52,427 nt of DNA from a virus (IMGVR_UViG_3300043452_000009:1-52427); one strand, 5' to 3'; positions 13,958 through 23,732 are shown, counted from the first letter of the stretch. Notes: a model not told the origin generated them from the sequence alone. Program-made: numbers and translations.

Positions 13958-16181
13958 ATTATACTCCGTAGTAACAGACCATATAGACAAGAACGTTGTT
14001 AAAAATAGAAACAACAAAAAATCTTGGGTATATGGTTACGATGAGAAGTATAACATTGTTATAATATCAAAAGACGGGACGCTAGGGGAAGTGTATAACG
14101 TAAACGGTTTATGCATAGGACTTCCAGCTGTCCCTGATTTAGTTCATAAAAGAGATAAAAAGCAGGACCAACAATACTGGGAGCCTTTTGAATACCCAAA
14201 GGAATTACAAAGAATTAAGAGTATATTCCAGTGGCACACAATGCCTAAGGACTTTAAATCAAACTGGGTCGACTACATAGAGGCCGAGTTTGATAGAAGA
14301 GAGGCCGGATTCTGGTTTATGAACAATGGGGTTCCTACGTACATCACGGGGTCAAACTACATGTACCTTCAGTGGACAAAGATTGACGTAGGTTTACCAG
14401 ATTACCGTGAGGCTAATAGAATATTTTGGATATTCTGGGAGGCTTGCAAGGCAGATCCTAGATGTTTTGGTATGATATACCTAAAAATTAGACGTTCTGG
14501 GTTTTCTTTTATGGGATCCTCAGAGGGTGTAAATACAGGTTCGATTACAAAGAACGCAAGGATAGGTATTCTGTCAAAAACAGGTAGTGATGCCAAGACT
14601 ATGTTTACAGATAAGGTGGTTCCTATTTCAAGCAACTACCCCTTCTTCTTCAAGCCTATTCAGGACGGTATGGACAAACCTAAGACCGAGCTTGCTTATA
14701 GGATGCCTGCGTCTAAGATCACGAAGAAGAATATGTACGACGAGAATCAAGACGACATTGAAGGTCTTGATACCTCTATTGACTGGAAGAATACCGGTGA
14801 CAACTCGTACGATGGGGAGAAGCTGAAGCTTCTTATTCATGATGAGTCAGGTAAATGGACAAAGCCTGATAATATTCTAAATAACTGGCGTGTTACAAAA
14901 ACATGCTTGCGCTTAGGGTCTAAGATTATTGGTAAGTGCATGATGGGCTCAACGTCTAATGCATTAGAAAAAGGAGGAGGTAACTTTAAATCTCTTTACG
15001 AAGACTCTAGTGTTTCTACTAGAAACTCAAACGGACAAACAAGATCTGGGCTTTATAATTTATTTATACCTATGGAGTGGAACTTTGAGGGATATATAGA
15101 TAGATACGGCATGCCTGTTTTTGAAACTCCAGAAAAACCAATTTTAGGTATAGACGGAGCCATGATAAAGATAGGCGCTATAGACTTCTGGAATAATGAG
15201 GTTGACTCGTTAAAAAATCATCCAGACTCATTAAACGAGTTCTATAGACAGTTCCCAAGAACAGAGTCTCACGCGTTTAGGGATGAGAGTAAATCATCTT
15301 TATTCAACCTTACAAAGATTTACCAGCAGATAGACTACAATGACTCGTTAATAAAAGAAAGGGTACTTACTAAAGGTTCTTTCCACTGGATGGACGGTGT
15401 TAAGAACGGCAAAGTTGTTTGGACTCCAGACCCTAGAGGTAGGTTCTTGGTTAGTTGGATACCTCCTAAGCACCTGCAAAACAGGGTAGAAATTCGTAAC
15501 GGGGTTAAATTCCCTGGCAACGAACACCTAGGGGCTTTTGGATGTGACCCTTACGATATATCAGGAACGGTTGACGGAAGAGGGTCTAACGGATCTCTTC
15601 ACGGAATTACTAAGTTTCACATGGAGGAAGCTCCTACAAATCAATTCTTTTTGGAGTATATATCAAGGCCGCAAACAGCTGAGATATTCTTTGACGACGT
15701 TCTTATGGCTTGCATATTTTACGGAATGCCTGTTCTTGTTGAGAACAATAAGCAAAGGCTTCTTTACCACATAAAGAATAACGGATTCAGACAGTATTCA
15801 ATGAACAGACCGGATAAACACTATTCTAAGCTATCTAAGACAGAAAGAGAACTTGGAGGGATGCCTAACTCGTCTGAGGATATAAAACAAGCTCACGCGT
15901 CTTCTATTGAGACATACATAGAAAAACACGTTGGACTAGATCTTGAAGCTACGTATAGAGACCCTGATGAAATGGGTTCAATGTATTTTACTAGAACACT
16001 TGAGGATTGGGCTAAGTTTGATATAAACAATAGAACAAAGTTTGATGCCGCCATTAGCTCAGGTTTAGCGATTATGGCTACACAAAAACACTTGTATACT
16101 CCAGTTAAAAAAGAATCAAAAATAAGTATTAACTTTGCAAGATACAAAAACACAGGTTTTTATAGTGAATTAGAAAAGTAG
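13917..16181 (+). CDS. terL: Terminase large subunit
   Basis: 754 residues. The ATPase part has a deviant Walker A region, KIRRSGFSFMGSSEG (about 190-204), where RRSGFS replaces the usual GxxGxGKS loop, as in crAss-like terminases. Walker B is LKLLIHDE (about 303-310, catalytic E) and the coupling motif is GSTSN (344-348). The C-terminal RNase H-like nuclease shows GCDPYD (D544), FDDV (D592) and VLVENN (E608). It drives DNA translocation into the prohead and cuts concatemers. The portal gene starts one base after the stop, a normal packaging order. Confidence 0.92.
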   Translation: MKKKADLQNEDQSKLYSVVTDHIDKNVVKNRNNKKSWVYGYDEKYNIVIISKDGTLGEVYNVNGLCIGLPAVPDLVHKRDKKQDQQYWEPFEYPKELQRIKSIFQWHTMPKDFKSNWVDYIEAEFDRREAGFWFMNNGVPTYITGSNYMYLQWTKIDVGLPDYREANRIFWIFWEACKADPRCFGMIYLKIRRSGFSFMGSSEGVNTGSITKNARIGILSKTGSDAKTMFTDKVVPISSNYPFFFKPIQDGMDKPKTELAYRMPASKITKKNMYDENQDDIEGLDTSIDWKNTGDNSYDGEKLKLLIHDESGKWTKPDNILNNWRVTKTCLRLGSKIIGKCMMGSTSNALEKGGGNFKSLYEDSSVSTRNSNGQTRSGLYNLFIPMEWNFEGYIDRYGMPVFETPEKPILGIDGAMIKIGAIDFWNNEVDSLKNHPDSLNEFYRQFPRTESHAFRDESKSSLFNLTKIYQQIDYNDSLIKERVLTKGSFHWMDGVKNGKVVWTPDPRGRFLVSWIPPKHLQNRVEIRNGVKFPGNEHLGAFGCDPYDISGTVDGRGSNGSLHGITKFHMEEAPTNQFFLEYISRPQTAEIFFDDVLMACIFYGMPVLVENNKQRLLYHIKNNGFRQYSMNRPDKHYSKLSKTERELGGMPNSSEDIKQAHASSIETYIEKHVGLDLEATYRDPDEMGSMYFTRTLEDWAKFDINNRTKFDAAISSGLAIMATQKHLYTPVKKESKISINFARYKNTGFYSELEK

Positions 16182-18617
16182 ATGAAAGACGTACAAATAT
16201 CAATTAATCAAATAGGTTTTCCTAATCAGTTCGCAACAGACAAAGAAAAAGAGTCTTACGAATACGGATTAAAAATTGGCCAAAGCATTCAATACGAGTG
16301 GTTTAGAAAAGACGGACGTTCTTGTCGTTTCTATAATCAATGGTCAGATTACCATAGATTAAGACTATACGCAAGAGGAGAGCAATCTATTCAAAAGTAT
16401 AAAAACGAGCTATCAATAGATGGGGATCTTTCTCATCTTAATATAGACTGGACTCCTGTTCCTATTATACCTAAGTTTTTAGATATAGTTGTGAACGGTA
16501 TGAACGACAGGCTTTTTACTATTAAAGCTTTCGCTCAGGACGCAATGTCTACAGAGAACAGATCTAAATTCCAAGAGTCAGTACAAGCTGACATGGTGTC
16601 AAAAGAGTTGTTACTTCAAGTTAAGAACGACTTTGGTATTGATGCCTTCGAAACAAAACCAGATGATTTACCAGAGACATCAGAGGAGCTTTCGTTATTC
16701 ATGCAAATGAATTACAAGCCTGCCATTGAGATCGCTGAGGAAGAAGCTATAAATACTATCCTAGAGCAAAATAGATACTACGACATAAAAAAACAGGTAG
16801 ACTACGATATTGTTACTCTAGGTATAGGTATGGCTAAGCATCAATTCCTTCCAGGAGCTGGTGTTAAATTAGATTACGTGGATCCAGCTAATGTTGTTTA
16901 CTCTTACACTGAGGATCCTAAATTTAGAGACTGCTTCTACTGGGGAGAAATTAAAACAGTACCTATTACTGAGTTACCTAAAATAGACCCTACGCTTACA
17001 AACGCTGACTTAGAGGAAATATCTAAGTATAGTAAAGCTTGGTTTGATTACTACAACTCAGCTCAGATGTATGCCAATAGCTTGTTTTATCAAGACACAG
17101 CTACATTAATGTACTTCAACTACAAGTCTACAAAGAAGATTGTATACAAGAAAAAAATAAAAGAAGACGGAACAGAAACCTTAATAGAGAAAGACGACAC
17201 CTTCAATCCTACAGAGGATATGATGAAGGATAGAAACTTTGAGAAGGTTGAAAAAACTATTGACGTATGGTATGACGGTGTTATGGTTATGGGTACTAAT
17301 ATACTTTTAAAGTGGAAGCTTTCTAAGAATATGGTTAGACCTAAATCAGCTTCTCAGTATGCTATACCTAACTATATTGCTGTTGCTCCTAAATTATACA
17401 AAGGAAAGGTTGAATCTTTAGTAAGAAGAATGATTCCTTTTGCTGATTTAATTCAGATGACTCACTTAAAACTACAACAAGTAATTCAAAGGGTTGTTCC
17501 TGATGGGGTATTTATTGATGCAGATGGTATTAATGAGGTAGACTTAGGTACGGGAGCGGCTTACAATCCAGAGGACGCGTTAAGACTTTACTTTCAAACG
17601 GGTTCTGTTATCGGACGTAGTTATACTGGTGACGGTGAGTTTAATAATGCAAGGGTTCCTATTCAAGAATTAAACACAAACAGCGGTCAGGCTAAAATAA
17701 ATAGTTTAATCGGAGGTTACAATCATTACCTAAGCATGCTTAGAGATGTAACAGGATTAAACGAAGCTAGAGATGGTTCTATGCCAGATCCTAATAGCTT
17801 AGTAGGCCTTCAGAAGTTAGCGTCAGCTAATTCAAACACAGCTACAAGACACATACTAGAAGGAAGTTTACATATAACAAGATCTTTAGCAGAGGCTGTT
17901 TCTTACAGGGTAGCTGATATTCTTGAGTACTCAGATTTTAAGGATGAGTTTATTTTACAAATAGGTAAATATAATGTAGGTATACTTGATGAAATTAAGG
18001 ACCTATATATTTATGACTTTGGTATATTTATAGAGGTTACACCGGATGTTGAAGAGAAGGCGCAGTTGGAGGCTAATATTCAAATGGCATTGTCTAAGGG
18101 AGATATAAACCTTGAGGACGCTATCGATATTCGTGAGGTAAGAAACCTTAAGCTTGCTAATCAAATCTTAAAACTTAAGAGAAAGAAGAAGCAAGAGAAC
18201 GACCAGAAGAACCAAATGATGCAAGCTCAACAGCAGTCAGAGATAAACATGCAGTCTCAACAGATGGCAGCTCAGACAGCTATGCAGAAGATTCAAGCGG
18301 AGACTCAGTCTAAGATACAAATCAAGCAAGCTGAAATAGCTTTCGAGATAGAGAAGCTTAAAAACGAAGCCGAGCTTAAGACTCAATTAATGGACAAGGA
18401 GTTCCAATTAAATATGCAGTTAAGAGGAATAGACACTGAGCTTCAGATGTCTAAGGAGGACAAGAAGGAAGCGGCTAAGGATAAAAGAATAAGCATACAA
18501 AATACGCAGCAGTCTAAATTGATAGAGCAAAGAAAGAATAACCTACCTCCAGTTAATTTTGAGAGCAATGAGGATTCGCTTGATGCATTTGATTTAGCTG
18601 AGTTTGAGCCTAGATAA
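16182..18617 (+). CDS. Portal protein
   Basis: 811 residues, close to the size of crAss-like portals. Recognisable parts are WSDYHRLRLYARGEQSIQKYKN at the start, a PIIPKFLDIVVNGM helix, DYVDPANVVYSYTEDPKFRD, and IQELNTNSGQAKINSLIGGYN with LRDVTGLNEARDGS before the C-terminal crown. Residues ~650-790 are a long Gln/Lys/Glu-rich coiled coil (MMQAQQQSEINMQSQQMAAQ). It would form the dodecameric DNA channel at the unique vertex. It lies between the terminase and scaffold/capsid genes. Confidence 0.9.
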   Translation: MKDVQISINQIGFPNQFATDKEKESYEYGLKIGQSIQYEWFRKDGRSCRFYNQWSDYHRLRLYARGEQSIQKYKNELSIDGDLSHLNIDWTPVPIIPKFLDIVVNGMNDRLFTIKAFAQDAMSTENRSKFQESVQADMVSKELLLQVKNDFGIDAFETKPDDLPETSEELSLFMQMNYKPAIEIAEEEAINTILEQNRYYDIKKQVDYDIVTLGIGMAKHQFLPGAGVKLDYVDPANVVYSYTEDPKFRDCFYWGEIKTVPITELPKIDPTLTNADLEEISKYSKAWFDYYNSAQMYANSLFYQDTATLMYFNYKSTKKIVYKKKIKEDGTETLIEKDDTFNPTEDMMKDRNFEKVEKTIDVWYDGVMVMGTNILLKWKLSKNMVRPKSASQYAIPNYIAVAPKLYKGKVESLVRRMIPFADLIQMTHLKLQQVIQRVVPDGVFIDADGINEVDLGTGAAYNPEDALRLYFQTGSVIGRSYTGDGEFNNARVPIQELNTNSGQAKINSLIGGYNHYLSMLRDVTGLNEARDGSMPDPNSLVGLQKLASANSNTATRHILEGSLHITRSLAEAVSYRVADILEYSDFKDEFILQIGKYNVGILDEIKDLYIYDFGIFIEVTPDVEEKAQLEANIQMALSKGDINLEDAIDIREVRNLKLANQILKLKRKKKQENDQKNQMMQAQQQSEINMQSQQMAAQTAMQKIQAETQSKIQIKQAEIAFEIEKLKNEAELKTQLMDKEFQLNMQLRGIDTELQMSKEDKKEAAKDKRISIQNTQQSKLIEQRKNNLPPVNFESNEDSLDAFDLAEFEPR

Positions 18618-18645
18618 CGCTTAAAAACCGTATAAATTTTATTAA

Positions 18646-18653
18646 TAACTTTG
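18646..18653 (+). promoter_or_regulatory. Bacteroidota-type -7 promoter motif
   Basis: TAACTTTG followed by CAAAAATTAAATCAA and the ATG at 18669. It matches TAnnTTTG and separates terminase/portal from scaffold/capsid, which would allow extra capsid transcript. The motif's TTTG creates an apparent TTG start at 18651 that I reject. Confidence 0.7.
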
Positions 18654-18668
18654 CAAAAATTAAATCAA

Positions 18669-19769
18669 ATGGAAAATTTTATTGTAAAAGACCTTGGTGT
18701 AGCTGAACAAAAATCAGTTCAAGAGGTTGAAAATGAATTGCTACAGAAGCACGAAGAAAAAATGAACCAACAAACGGTTCGTGATAATGAAGATGAGACC
18801 AAGGACGATACTCCTGTTAATGAAGCTCAATCATTAGAATTAAAAGACGAAGACGTTCTTTCATATATTAAGAATAGGTACAATAAAGACGTAAACTCAT
18901 TAGAGGATTTGTTCGAACAAAGAACAACTAGTGAAGATTTACCAGAGGATGTTTCAGCATTCTTGAAGTATAAAAAAGAAACTGGAAGAGGAATCGATGA
19001 CTTTATTAAGTTAAATAAAGGATACGATGAATCAGATCCAGAATCAATATTAGCAGAGTACTACGCTCAAACCGAAGAAGACTTAGACGAGGATGATATC
19101 AAGTATATGATTGAGGATAAGTTTGGTTATGACGAAGATCTTGATGACGAAAGAGATATCAAGAAGAAGGAAATGGCTAAGAAAAAAGAGCTTGCTAAAG
19201 CTAAGAAGCATTTAGATTCTTTAAAGGAACAATACAGAACACCTCTTGAGTCAAGGGGAGGTTTAGTTTCTGATGAAGAAAAAGAAAGCTACGAGGCTTA
19301 CAAGAAATACGTCCAAGAGGCACAGACTTCTCAGCAGGAAAGTCAAAGAAAATCTCAGTATTTTCAACAGAAAACGGAGGAAGTTTTCGGCAATGAGTTC
19401 AAAGGTTTTGAGTTCAACGTTGGCGATAAATCGATTACGTTCTCGCCTGGAGATGCGAATGAATTAAAATCAGCCCAGTCAAACCTTGACAACTTTGTTT
19501 TAAAGTTTATCGGTGAGGATGGTTTGATTAAAGACGCTGCTGGATGGCATAGATCTCTTTCTGCTGCTATGAACCCAGAGAAGATGGCTAAATTTTTCTA
19601 TGAACAAGGAAAGTCAGATGCTCTAAAAGGTTCAGACATGAAGATGAAGAACATTGATATGCAGACGAGAAATTCTCCTCAGTCATATACGAACAATGAT
19701 TTTCAAATTAAAGCAGTAAGCTCAGAGAGTTCTTCAGGACTTAAAATTAGAAGTTTAAAAAACAATTAG
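18669..19769 (+). CDS. Putative capsid scaffolding protein
   Basis: 366 residues, strongly charged (Glu, Asp, Lys), predicted mostly helical, with a coiled coil at about 160-240 (DIKKKEMAKKKELAKAKKHL) and a C-terminal FYEQGKSDALKGSDMKMKNI region. It is encoded directly between portal and major capsid genes, the usual place for the scaffold that guides shell assembly and is then removed. No protease motif is visible. ATG 18669 is chosen because the longer frame begins with the TTG of the promoter. Confidence 0.75.
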   Translation: MENFIVKDLGVAEQKSVQEVENELLQKHEEKMNQQTVRDNEDETKDDTPVNEAQSLELKDEDVLSYIKNRYNKDVNSLEDLFEQRTTSEDLPEDVSAFLKYKKETGRGIDDFIKLNKGYDESDPESILAEYYAQTEEDLDEDDIKYMIEDKFGYDEDLDDERDIKKKEMAKKKELAKAKKHLDSLKEQYRTPLESRGGLVSDEEKESYEAYKKYVQEAQTSQQESQRKSQYFQQKTEEVFGNEFKGFEFNVGDKSITFSPGDANELKSAQSNLDNFVLKFIGEDGLIKDAAGWHRSLSAAMNPEKMAKFFYEQGKSDALKGSDMKMKNIDMQTRNSPQSYTNNDFQIKAVSSESSSGLKIRSLKNN

Positions 19770-19788
19770 AAACTAAAAACAATTCAAA

Positions 19789-21216
19789 ATGGCTGGTAGC
19801 TTACAATCGGTTCCAGGGTTTAACCTGCAACCAAGTACAGAGAAAAAAACTCTTGCATCAAATTACATTACAAATTTCGATTTCTTAAATCAGTACTTAC
19901 CTGATACATATGAAAAAGAATTTGAAAGATATGGTAACAGAACAATCGCTTCTTTCTTAAGAGCAGTTGGAGCTGAAATGCCATCTAACTCTGACCTTAT
20001 CAAATGGGCAGAACAAGGACGTTTACATACTAAATACATCAACTGTACAACTACAGCTGCTTTAGGTGATGACACGGCTACGTTTACAGTTAACGATACT
20101 TTAGTACCGGGAGCTACTACTGCAAGTAGTGGACAAATCGCATTCAGAATCGGTCAAACCGTATTTGTTTCTGATAACGCTTCTACAGTTTCTAACAAAG
20201 CAATTATTACTGCTGTAAATTACGCTGCTGCTACTTTTACAGTTGCTTTCTACGAAGCAGGTGGTATTGGTGTTGCAGGTGCTGGTAAAGTATTCACATC
20301 TTTCGTTTACGGTTCTGAGTTCAAAAAAGGAACTGAAGGAATGGTAGAATCAGTTGAGCCATCAGACTTCATCTTCGAGAACTCTCCAATTATCATCAAA
20401 GATAAATACGCAGTTTCAGGTTCTGAAATGGCACAAATTGGATGGGTTGAAGTTACAACTGAAAATGGAGCAACAGGTTACTTATGGTACATCAAAGCTG
20501 AGCACGAAACTCGTTTACGTTTCGAAGACTACTTAGAAATGTCTATGATTGAAGCTGTTCCAGCTGAGGCTAACTCAGGAGCTGCTGCTACATCAGGTTA
20601 CGTTGGTAACAAAGGATCTGAAGGTTTATTCTATGTTGTAGGACAAAGAGGTAACGTTTATGCTGGTGGTAACCCAACTACTTTAGCTGATTTCGATTCA
20701 ATTATCCAAAGATTAGACAAGCAAGGTGCTATTCAAGAGAATGCATTATTTGTTAACCGTCAATTCTCATTCGACATGGACGATATGTTAGCTGCTCAAA
20801 ACTCTTACGGAGCTGGTGGTACTTCATACGGTTTATTCGACAATGATAAAGATATGGCGTTAAACTTAGGATTTACAGGATTCAGAAGAGGTTACGACTT
20901 CTACAAAACTGACTGGAAATACTTAAACGATGCTACTACTCGTGGTGGTGTTGTAGGTGGTGCTGTAAATGGAGTTTTAGTTCCTGCTGGTTCTACAACT
21001 GTTTACGACCAAGTATTAGGTAAAAACGCTAAGAGACCATTCTTACACGTAAGATACCGTGCTTCTGAAACTGAAGACAGACGTTACAAAACGTGGATCA
21101 CTGGATCTGCTGGAGGAGCTTCTACTTCAAGCTTAGATGCAATGGAAGTTCATTTCTTATCAGAAAGAGCTTTATGTACTTTAGGTGCTAACAACTTCGT
21201 GTTGTTCGAAAACTAG
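19789..21216 (+). CDS. Major capsid protein
   Basis: 475 residues, a normal size for HK97-fold capsid proteins of this phage group. It has an N-terminal part (MAGSLQSVPGFNLQPSTEKK, then NQYLPDTYEKEFERYGNRT), an inserted beta domain with TATFTVNDTLVPG, the central FEDYLEMSMIEAV, NALFVNRQFSFDMDDML, and a C-terminal LDAMEVHFLSERALCTLGAN. Position after the scaffold, an A-rich leader, and very regular codon use (GGT, GCT, TTC, GAC) suggest high expression. A terminator follows 14 bases after the stop, isolating its transcript. Confidence 0.88.
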   Translation: MAGSLQSVPGFNLQPSTEKKTLASNYITNFDFLNQYLPDTYEKEFERYGNRTIASFLRAVGAEMPSNSDLIKWAEQGRLHTKYINCTTTAALGDDTATFTVNDTLVPGATTASSGQIAFRIGQTVFVSDNASTVSNKAIITAVNYAAATFTVAFYEAGGIGVAGAGKVFTSFVYGSEFKKGTEGMVESVEPSDFIFENSPIIIKDKYAVSGSEMAQIGWVEVTTENGATGYLWYIKAEHETRLRFEDYLEMSMIEAVPAEANSGAAATSGYVGNKGSEGLFYVVGQRGNVYAGGNPTTLADFDSIIQRLDKQGAIQENALFVNRQFSFDMDDMLAAQNSYGAGGTSYGLFDNDKDMALNLGFTGFRRGYDFYKTDWKYLNDATTRGGVVGGAVNGVLVPAGSTTVYDQVLGKNAKRPFLHVRYRASETEDRRYKTWITGSAGGASTSSLDAMEVHFLSERALCTLGANNFVLFEN

Positions 21217-21229
21217 GATTAAATAAAAT

Positions 21230-21265
21230 ACTTAGGGTGGCAAGTCGTCACCCTAAGTTATTTTT
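21230..21265 (+). terminator. Terminator after major capsid gene
   Basis: ACTTAGGGTG (21230-21239) pairs with CACCCTAAGT (21249-21258) in a 10-bp stem with further G-T/C-G pairing inside, followed by TATTTTTT. A typical Rho-independent terminator, 14 bases after the capsid stop and before the 21293 gene. Confidence 0.85.
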
Positions 21266-21292
21266 TAAGTTAAATAAATTAAATCACATTAA

Positions 21293-22039
21293 ATGAAAAA
21301 CTCAGTAAAAGTTTCAGAAGACAGAATCTATGTCTTAAAAAGAAAGTTCAAACCCTTGAGCTACATGCTACCATCTAAAAATACAAACAGATCAAACCTA
21401 TTTTATTTTGATGAAGCAAAACAAACAAACAGAGCGTTAAGATACGCTAAAAATCAAAAAAGTCCTTTTGAAGACATGCAAGATGGTAATCTAATTTTAG
21501 AGCCTATTGTATTTGTTGATGGAGCATTAAGTGTTCCAAGAAACAATCCTGTATTACAAGAGTTCTTAAGTTACCATCCCGGGAACGGAACAATATTTGA
21601 AGAAGTAAACACAGAAAGAGATGCTTCTACTGAAATTGAAAAATTAAACTATGAGTTAGACGCTCAATTATCAGCAAGAGATTTAACGGTTGAAAAATTA
21701 GAGACTGTTGCTCGTGTTTTATTAGGTTCTAAAATTGACACTATGTCTACAGCAGAGCTTAAGAGAGATGTTTTAATTTACGCTAAAAGAAGTCCTCAGG
21801 AGTTCTTAGAGGTATTAAACGATCCGATGTTAGAGTTGCAAAATACTGCTGCTAAATTTTTAGATCAAAACTTATTAACGCTTAGAAATAACAATAGAGA
21901 TATCTATTATAACTTAGCTCAGAATAAGAAAAAACTATTGACAGTTCCTTTCGGTGAGGATCCATTATTTATTTTAACATCATTCCTACAGTCAGACGAA
22001 GGAATCGAGGTTTTAAGATTACTGGAGAACAAGCTGTAA
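21293..22039 (+). CDS. Post-capsid conserved structural protein
   Basis: 248 residues. Visible parts are MLPSKNTNRSNLFYFDEAK, INRALRYAKNQKSPFED-like sequence (NRALRYAKNQKSPFEDMQDG), LEPIVFVDGALSVPRNNPVL and FLSYHPGNGTIFEEVN, then a helical C-terminus. This is the pattern of a conserved protein that follows the capsid gene in Bacteroidota podophages; its size and place suit a head-completion or capsid-associated protein. It is enclosed by two terminators, so it forms its own transcript unless readthrough occurs. No enzymatic motif. Confidence 0.65.
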   Translation: MKNSVKVSEDRIYVLKRKFKPLSYMLPSKNTNRSNLFYFDEAKQTNRALRYAKNQKSPFEDMQDGNLILEPIVFVDGALSVPRNNPVLQEFLSYHPGNGTIFEEVNTERDASTEIEKLNYELDAQLSARDLTVEKLETVARVLLGSKIDTMSTAELKRDVLIYAKRSPQEFLEVLNDPMLELQNTAAKFLDQNLLTLRNNNRDIYYNLAQNKKKLLTVPFGEDPLFILTSFLQSDEGIEVLRLLENKL

Positions 22040-22060
22040 GATTTTATACATTACTACAAG

Positions 22061-22090
22061 AAGCACTCTATTTTAGGGTGCTTTTTTTTT
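22061..22090 (+). terminator. Terminator after 21293 gene
   Basis: AAGCACTC (22061-22068) pairs with GGGTGCTT (22076-22083) with one T-G pair and a TATTTTA loop, followed by seven Ts. The next promoter's -7 box starts only 3 bases after the T-run. Confidence 0.85.
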
Positions 22091-22092
22091 AG

Positions 22093-22100
22093 TATCTTTG
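22093..22100 (+). promoter_or_regulatory. Bacteroidota-type -7 promoter motif
   Basis: TATCTTTG within TTTTTAGTATCTTTGTAAAA, a 20-base string repeated exactly at 29413-29432 ahead of another gene. It sits directly behind a terminator and 15 bases before the ATG at 22116, giving a leader of about 8 bases. The spacing of any -33 element is unclear because the terminator hairpin occupies that place. Confidence 0.8.
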
Positions 22101-22115
22101 TAAAAACTTTTTAAT

Positions 22116-22811
22116 ATGATTAATTCAGTAAGAGCTACTGTAATGTCGGCTGCTAACAAAAATAATTTTGGTTACATTACGCCAGAGGATTTTAACTTAT
22201 TCGCTAAGCAGGCACAGCTTTCTATTTTTGAAGACTACTTTTACCAGTATAATTTATGGATAATTAAGCAAAACGCTAGACAATCAGGATCTGGACTTGC
22301 TGACATTGTAAAAAATATTGAAAGTGTTATAGAAGGATTATCTGTAATAGGAGGATTGGTTAATGTTCCAACTACATCGAATTTTACAATTCCAACAGAA
22401 TGTTATTTTATAAACAGCTTAAGATATAACAATAAAGAGATTGACAAGGTTACTGCTGATAAGATTCTATATCTTAATTCATCAAACCTTACAGCTCCTA
22501 GTTTATTATATCCTGCCTATGTTTTAAACGATAGCTTAGCTACAGTATACCCAACAACTATAAGTTCTGGTGTCTCTTTACAGTACATAAGATACCCTAA
22601 AGACCCTAAATGGACTTACACAAATATTGTTGGAGGAGAACCATTATTTGATCAATCAGCTTCTGACTACCAAGATTTTGAGCTTCCATTAACTGACGAG
22701 CCGTTATTAGTAGATAAAATATTACAGTTCGCAGGATTATCTATAAGAGAGGCCGATGTTAACTCTTTCGGTAACTCTGAAGAAACTAAAAACCAACAAG
22801 TACAAGGATAA
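22116..22811 (+). CDS. Head-tail adaptor/ring protein
   Basis: 231 residues. The start MINSVRATVMSAANKNNFGYITPEDFNLFAKQAQLSIF resembles the first ring protein encoded after the capsid in crAss-like and Cellulophaga podophages (INSVRxTVxxxxNKxNxGYIxPxxFNxxAKxAQ). A beta-rich central part (PTECYFINSLRYNNKEID) and LQYIRYPKDPKW follow. It would bind below the portal and connect the tail. It comes after a strong promoter and 3 bases before the second ring gene. Confidence 0.8.
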   Translation: MINSVRATVMSAANKNNFGYITPEDFNLFAKQAQLSIFEDYFYQYNLWIIKQNARQSGSGLADIVKNIESVIEGLSVIGGLVNVPTTSNFTIPTECYFINSLRYNNKEIDKVTADKILYLNSSNLTAPSLLYPAYVLNDSLATVYPTTISSGVSLQYIRYPKDPKWTYTNIVGGEPLFDQSASDYQDFELPLTDEPLLVDKILQFAGLSIREADVNSFGNSEETKNQQVQG

Positions 22812-22814
22812 TAT

Positions 22815-23732
22815 ATGGCATATTTAAACGGATATCAGTACTACGAAAATTCTGGCGTAGCACCTCAAAATCAAAACTGGGGTAGTTACCAGTACACTTT
22901 GTTAGGAGACATAGTCAATAACTTTATTTTGATGTATGTTGGTAATGACAAACTTATAAATAACGTAAGCAAATACAACGTTTTATTTCACGCAAAAAGA
23001 GGTATTCAAGAAATTAACTACGACGCAATGAAGGAAATTAAAGTCCTTGAAATGAGCGTCTGTGATGACTTGAAATTTATTTTACCTCCAGACTATGTGA
23101 ACTATGCTAGAATTTCTGTTTACAGCAATGGTGTGCTAAGACCTCTATCTGAGAATATACAGGTGATGTCTAGTAACAGTTATCTTCAGGACAACAACTG
23201 TAATGTTTTATTTGATCAGAACGGAGACATCCTTGAAGGAACTTCTCTGCTTGATTACGATAGGCTTACAAAGCAAAACAAAACAATCTACCTAGGTGGA
23301 GGTCCTTTCTACGGTAAGTATGGATGGAATATTGACGGTAACTGGGTTTTTGATTACAAGGTTGGAGCTAGGTTTGGACTGAATACAGAGACTGCAAACG
23401 CTAACCCTACATATAACATAGACAAGGCTAACGGTGTTATAAATTTTAGCTCAGACATGGCTAATGAAATTTGTATTTTAGAATACATATCAGACGGTAT
23501 GGAAGGAGGGGATGACTCTAAAGTGAGTGTGAACAAGCTTTTTGAAGAATACATATATGCGTACATTAAGTATGCGCTTTTAAATAATAAGACAGGAATA
23601 AACGAGTATGTTGTAAACAGAGCTAAGAAAGACAAAACAGCCCTTTTAAGAAACGCTAAGATAAGAATAAGCAACATGCATCCAGGAAGATTATTAATGA
23701 ACCTAAGAGGTCAAAACAAGTGGTTAAAATAG
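22815..23732 (+). CDS. Second head-tail adaptor/tail ring protein
   Basis: 305 residues. Features are LLGDIVNNFILMYVGNDKLI, NVLFHAKRGIQEINYDAMKEI, KFILPPDYVNYARISVYSNG and NGVINFSSDMANEICILEYIS, then a helical C-terminus with RNAKIRISNMHPGRLLMNLRG. The FHAKRGIQEINYDxxKEIKxxE pattern is that of the tail-tubular A-like ring protein of Bacteroidota podophages. It abuts the muzzle gene with no gap (stop 23732, start 23733). Confidence 0.8.
   Translation: MAYLNGYQYYENSGVAPQNQNWGSYQYTLLGDIVNNFILMYVGNDKLINNVSKYNVLFHAKRGIQEINYDAMKEIKVLEMSVCDDLKFILPPDYVNYARISVYSNGVLRPLSENIQVMSSNSYLQDNNCNVLFDQNGDILEGTSLLDYDRLTKQNKTIYLGGGPFYGKYGWNIDGNWVFDYKVGARFGLNTETANANPTYNIDKANGVINFSSDMANEICILEYISDGMEGGDDSKVSVNKLFEEYIYAYIKYALLNNKTGINEYVVNRAKKDKTALLRNAKIRISNMHPGRLLMNLRGQNKWLK

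Noticed and set aside
18651-18668. TTG start for the scaffold gene
   Set aside because: The TTG is part of TAACTTTG promoter motif; the downstream ATG at 18669 has a normal leader.
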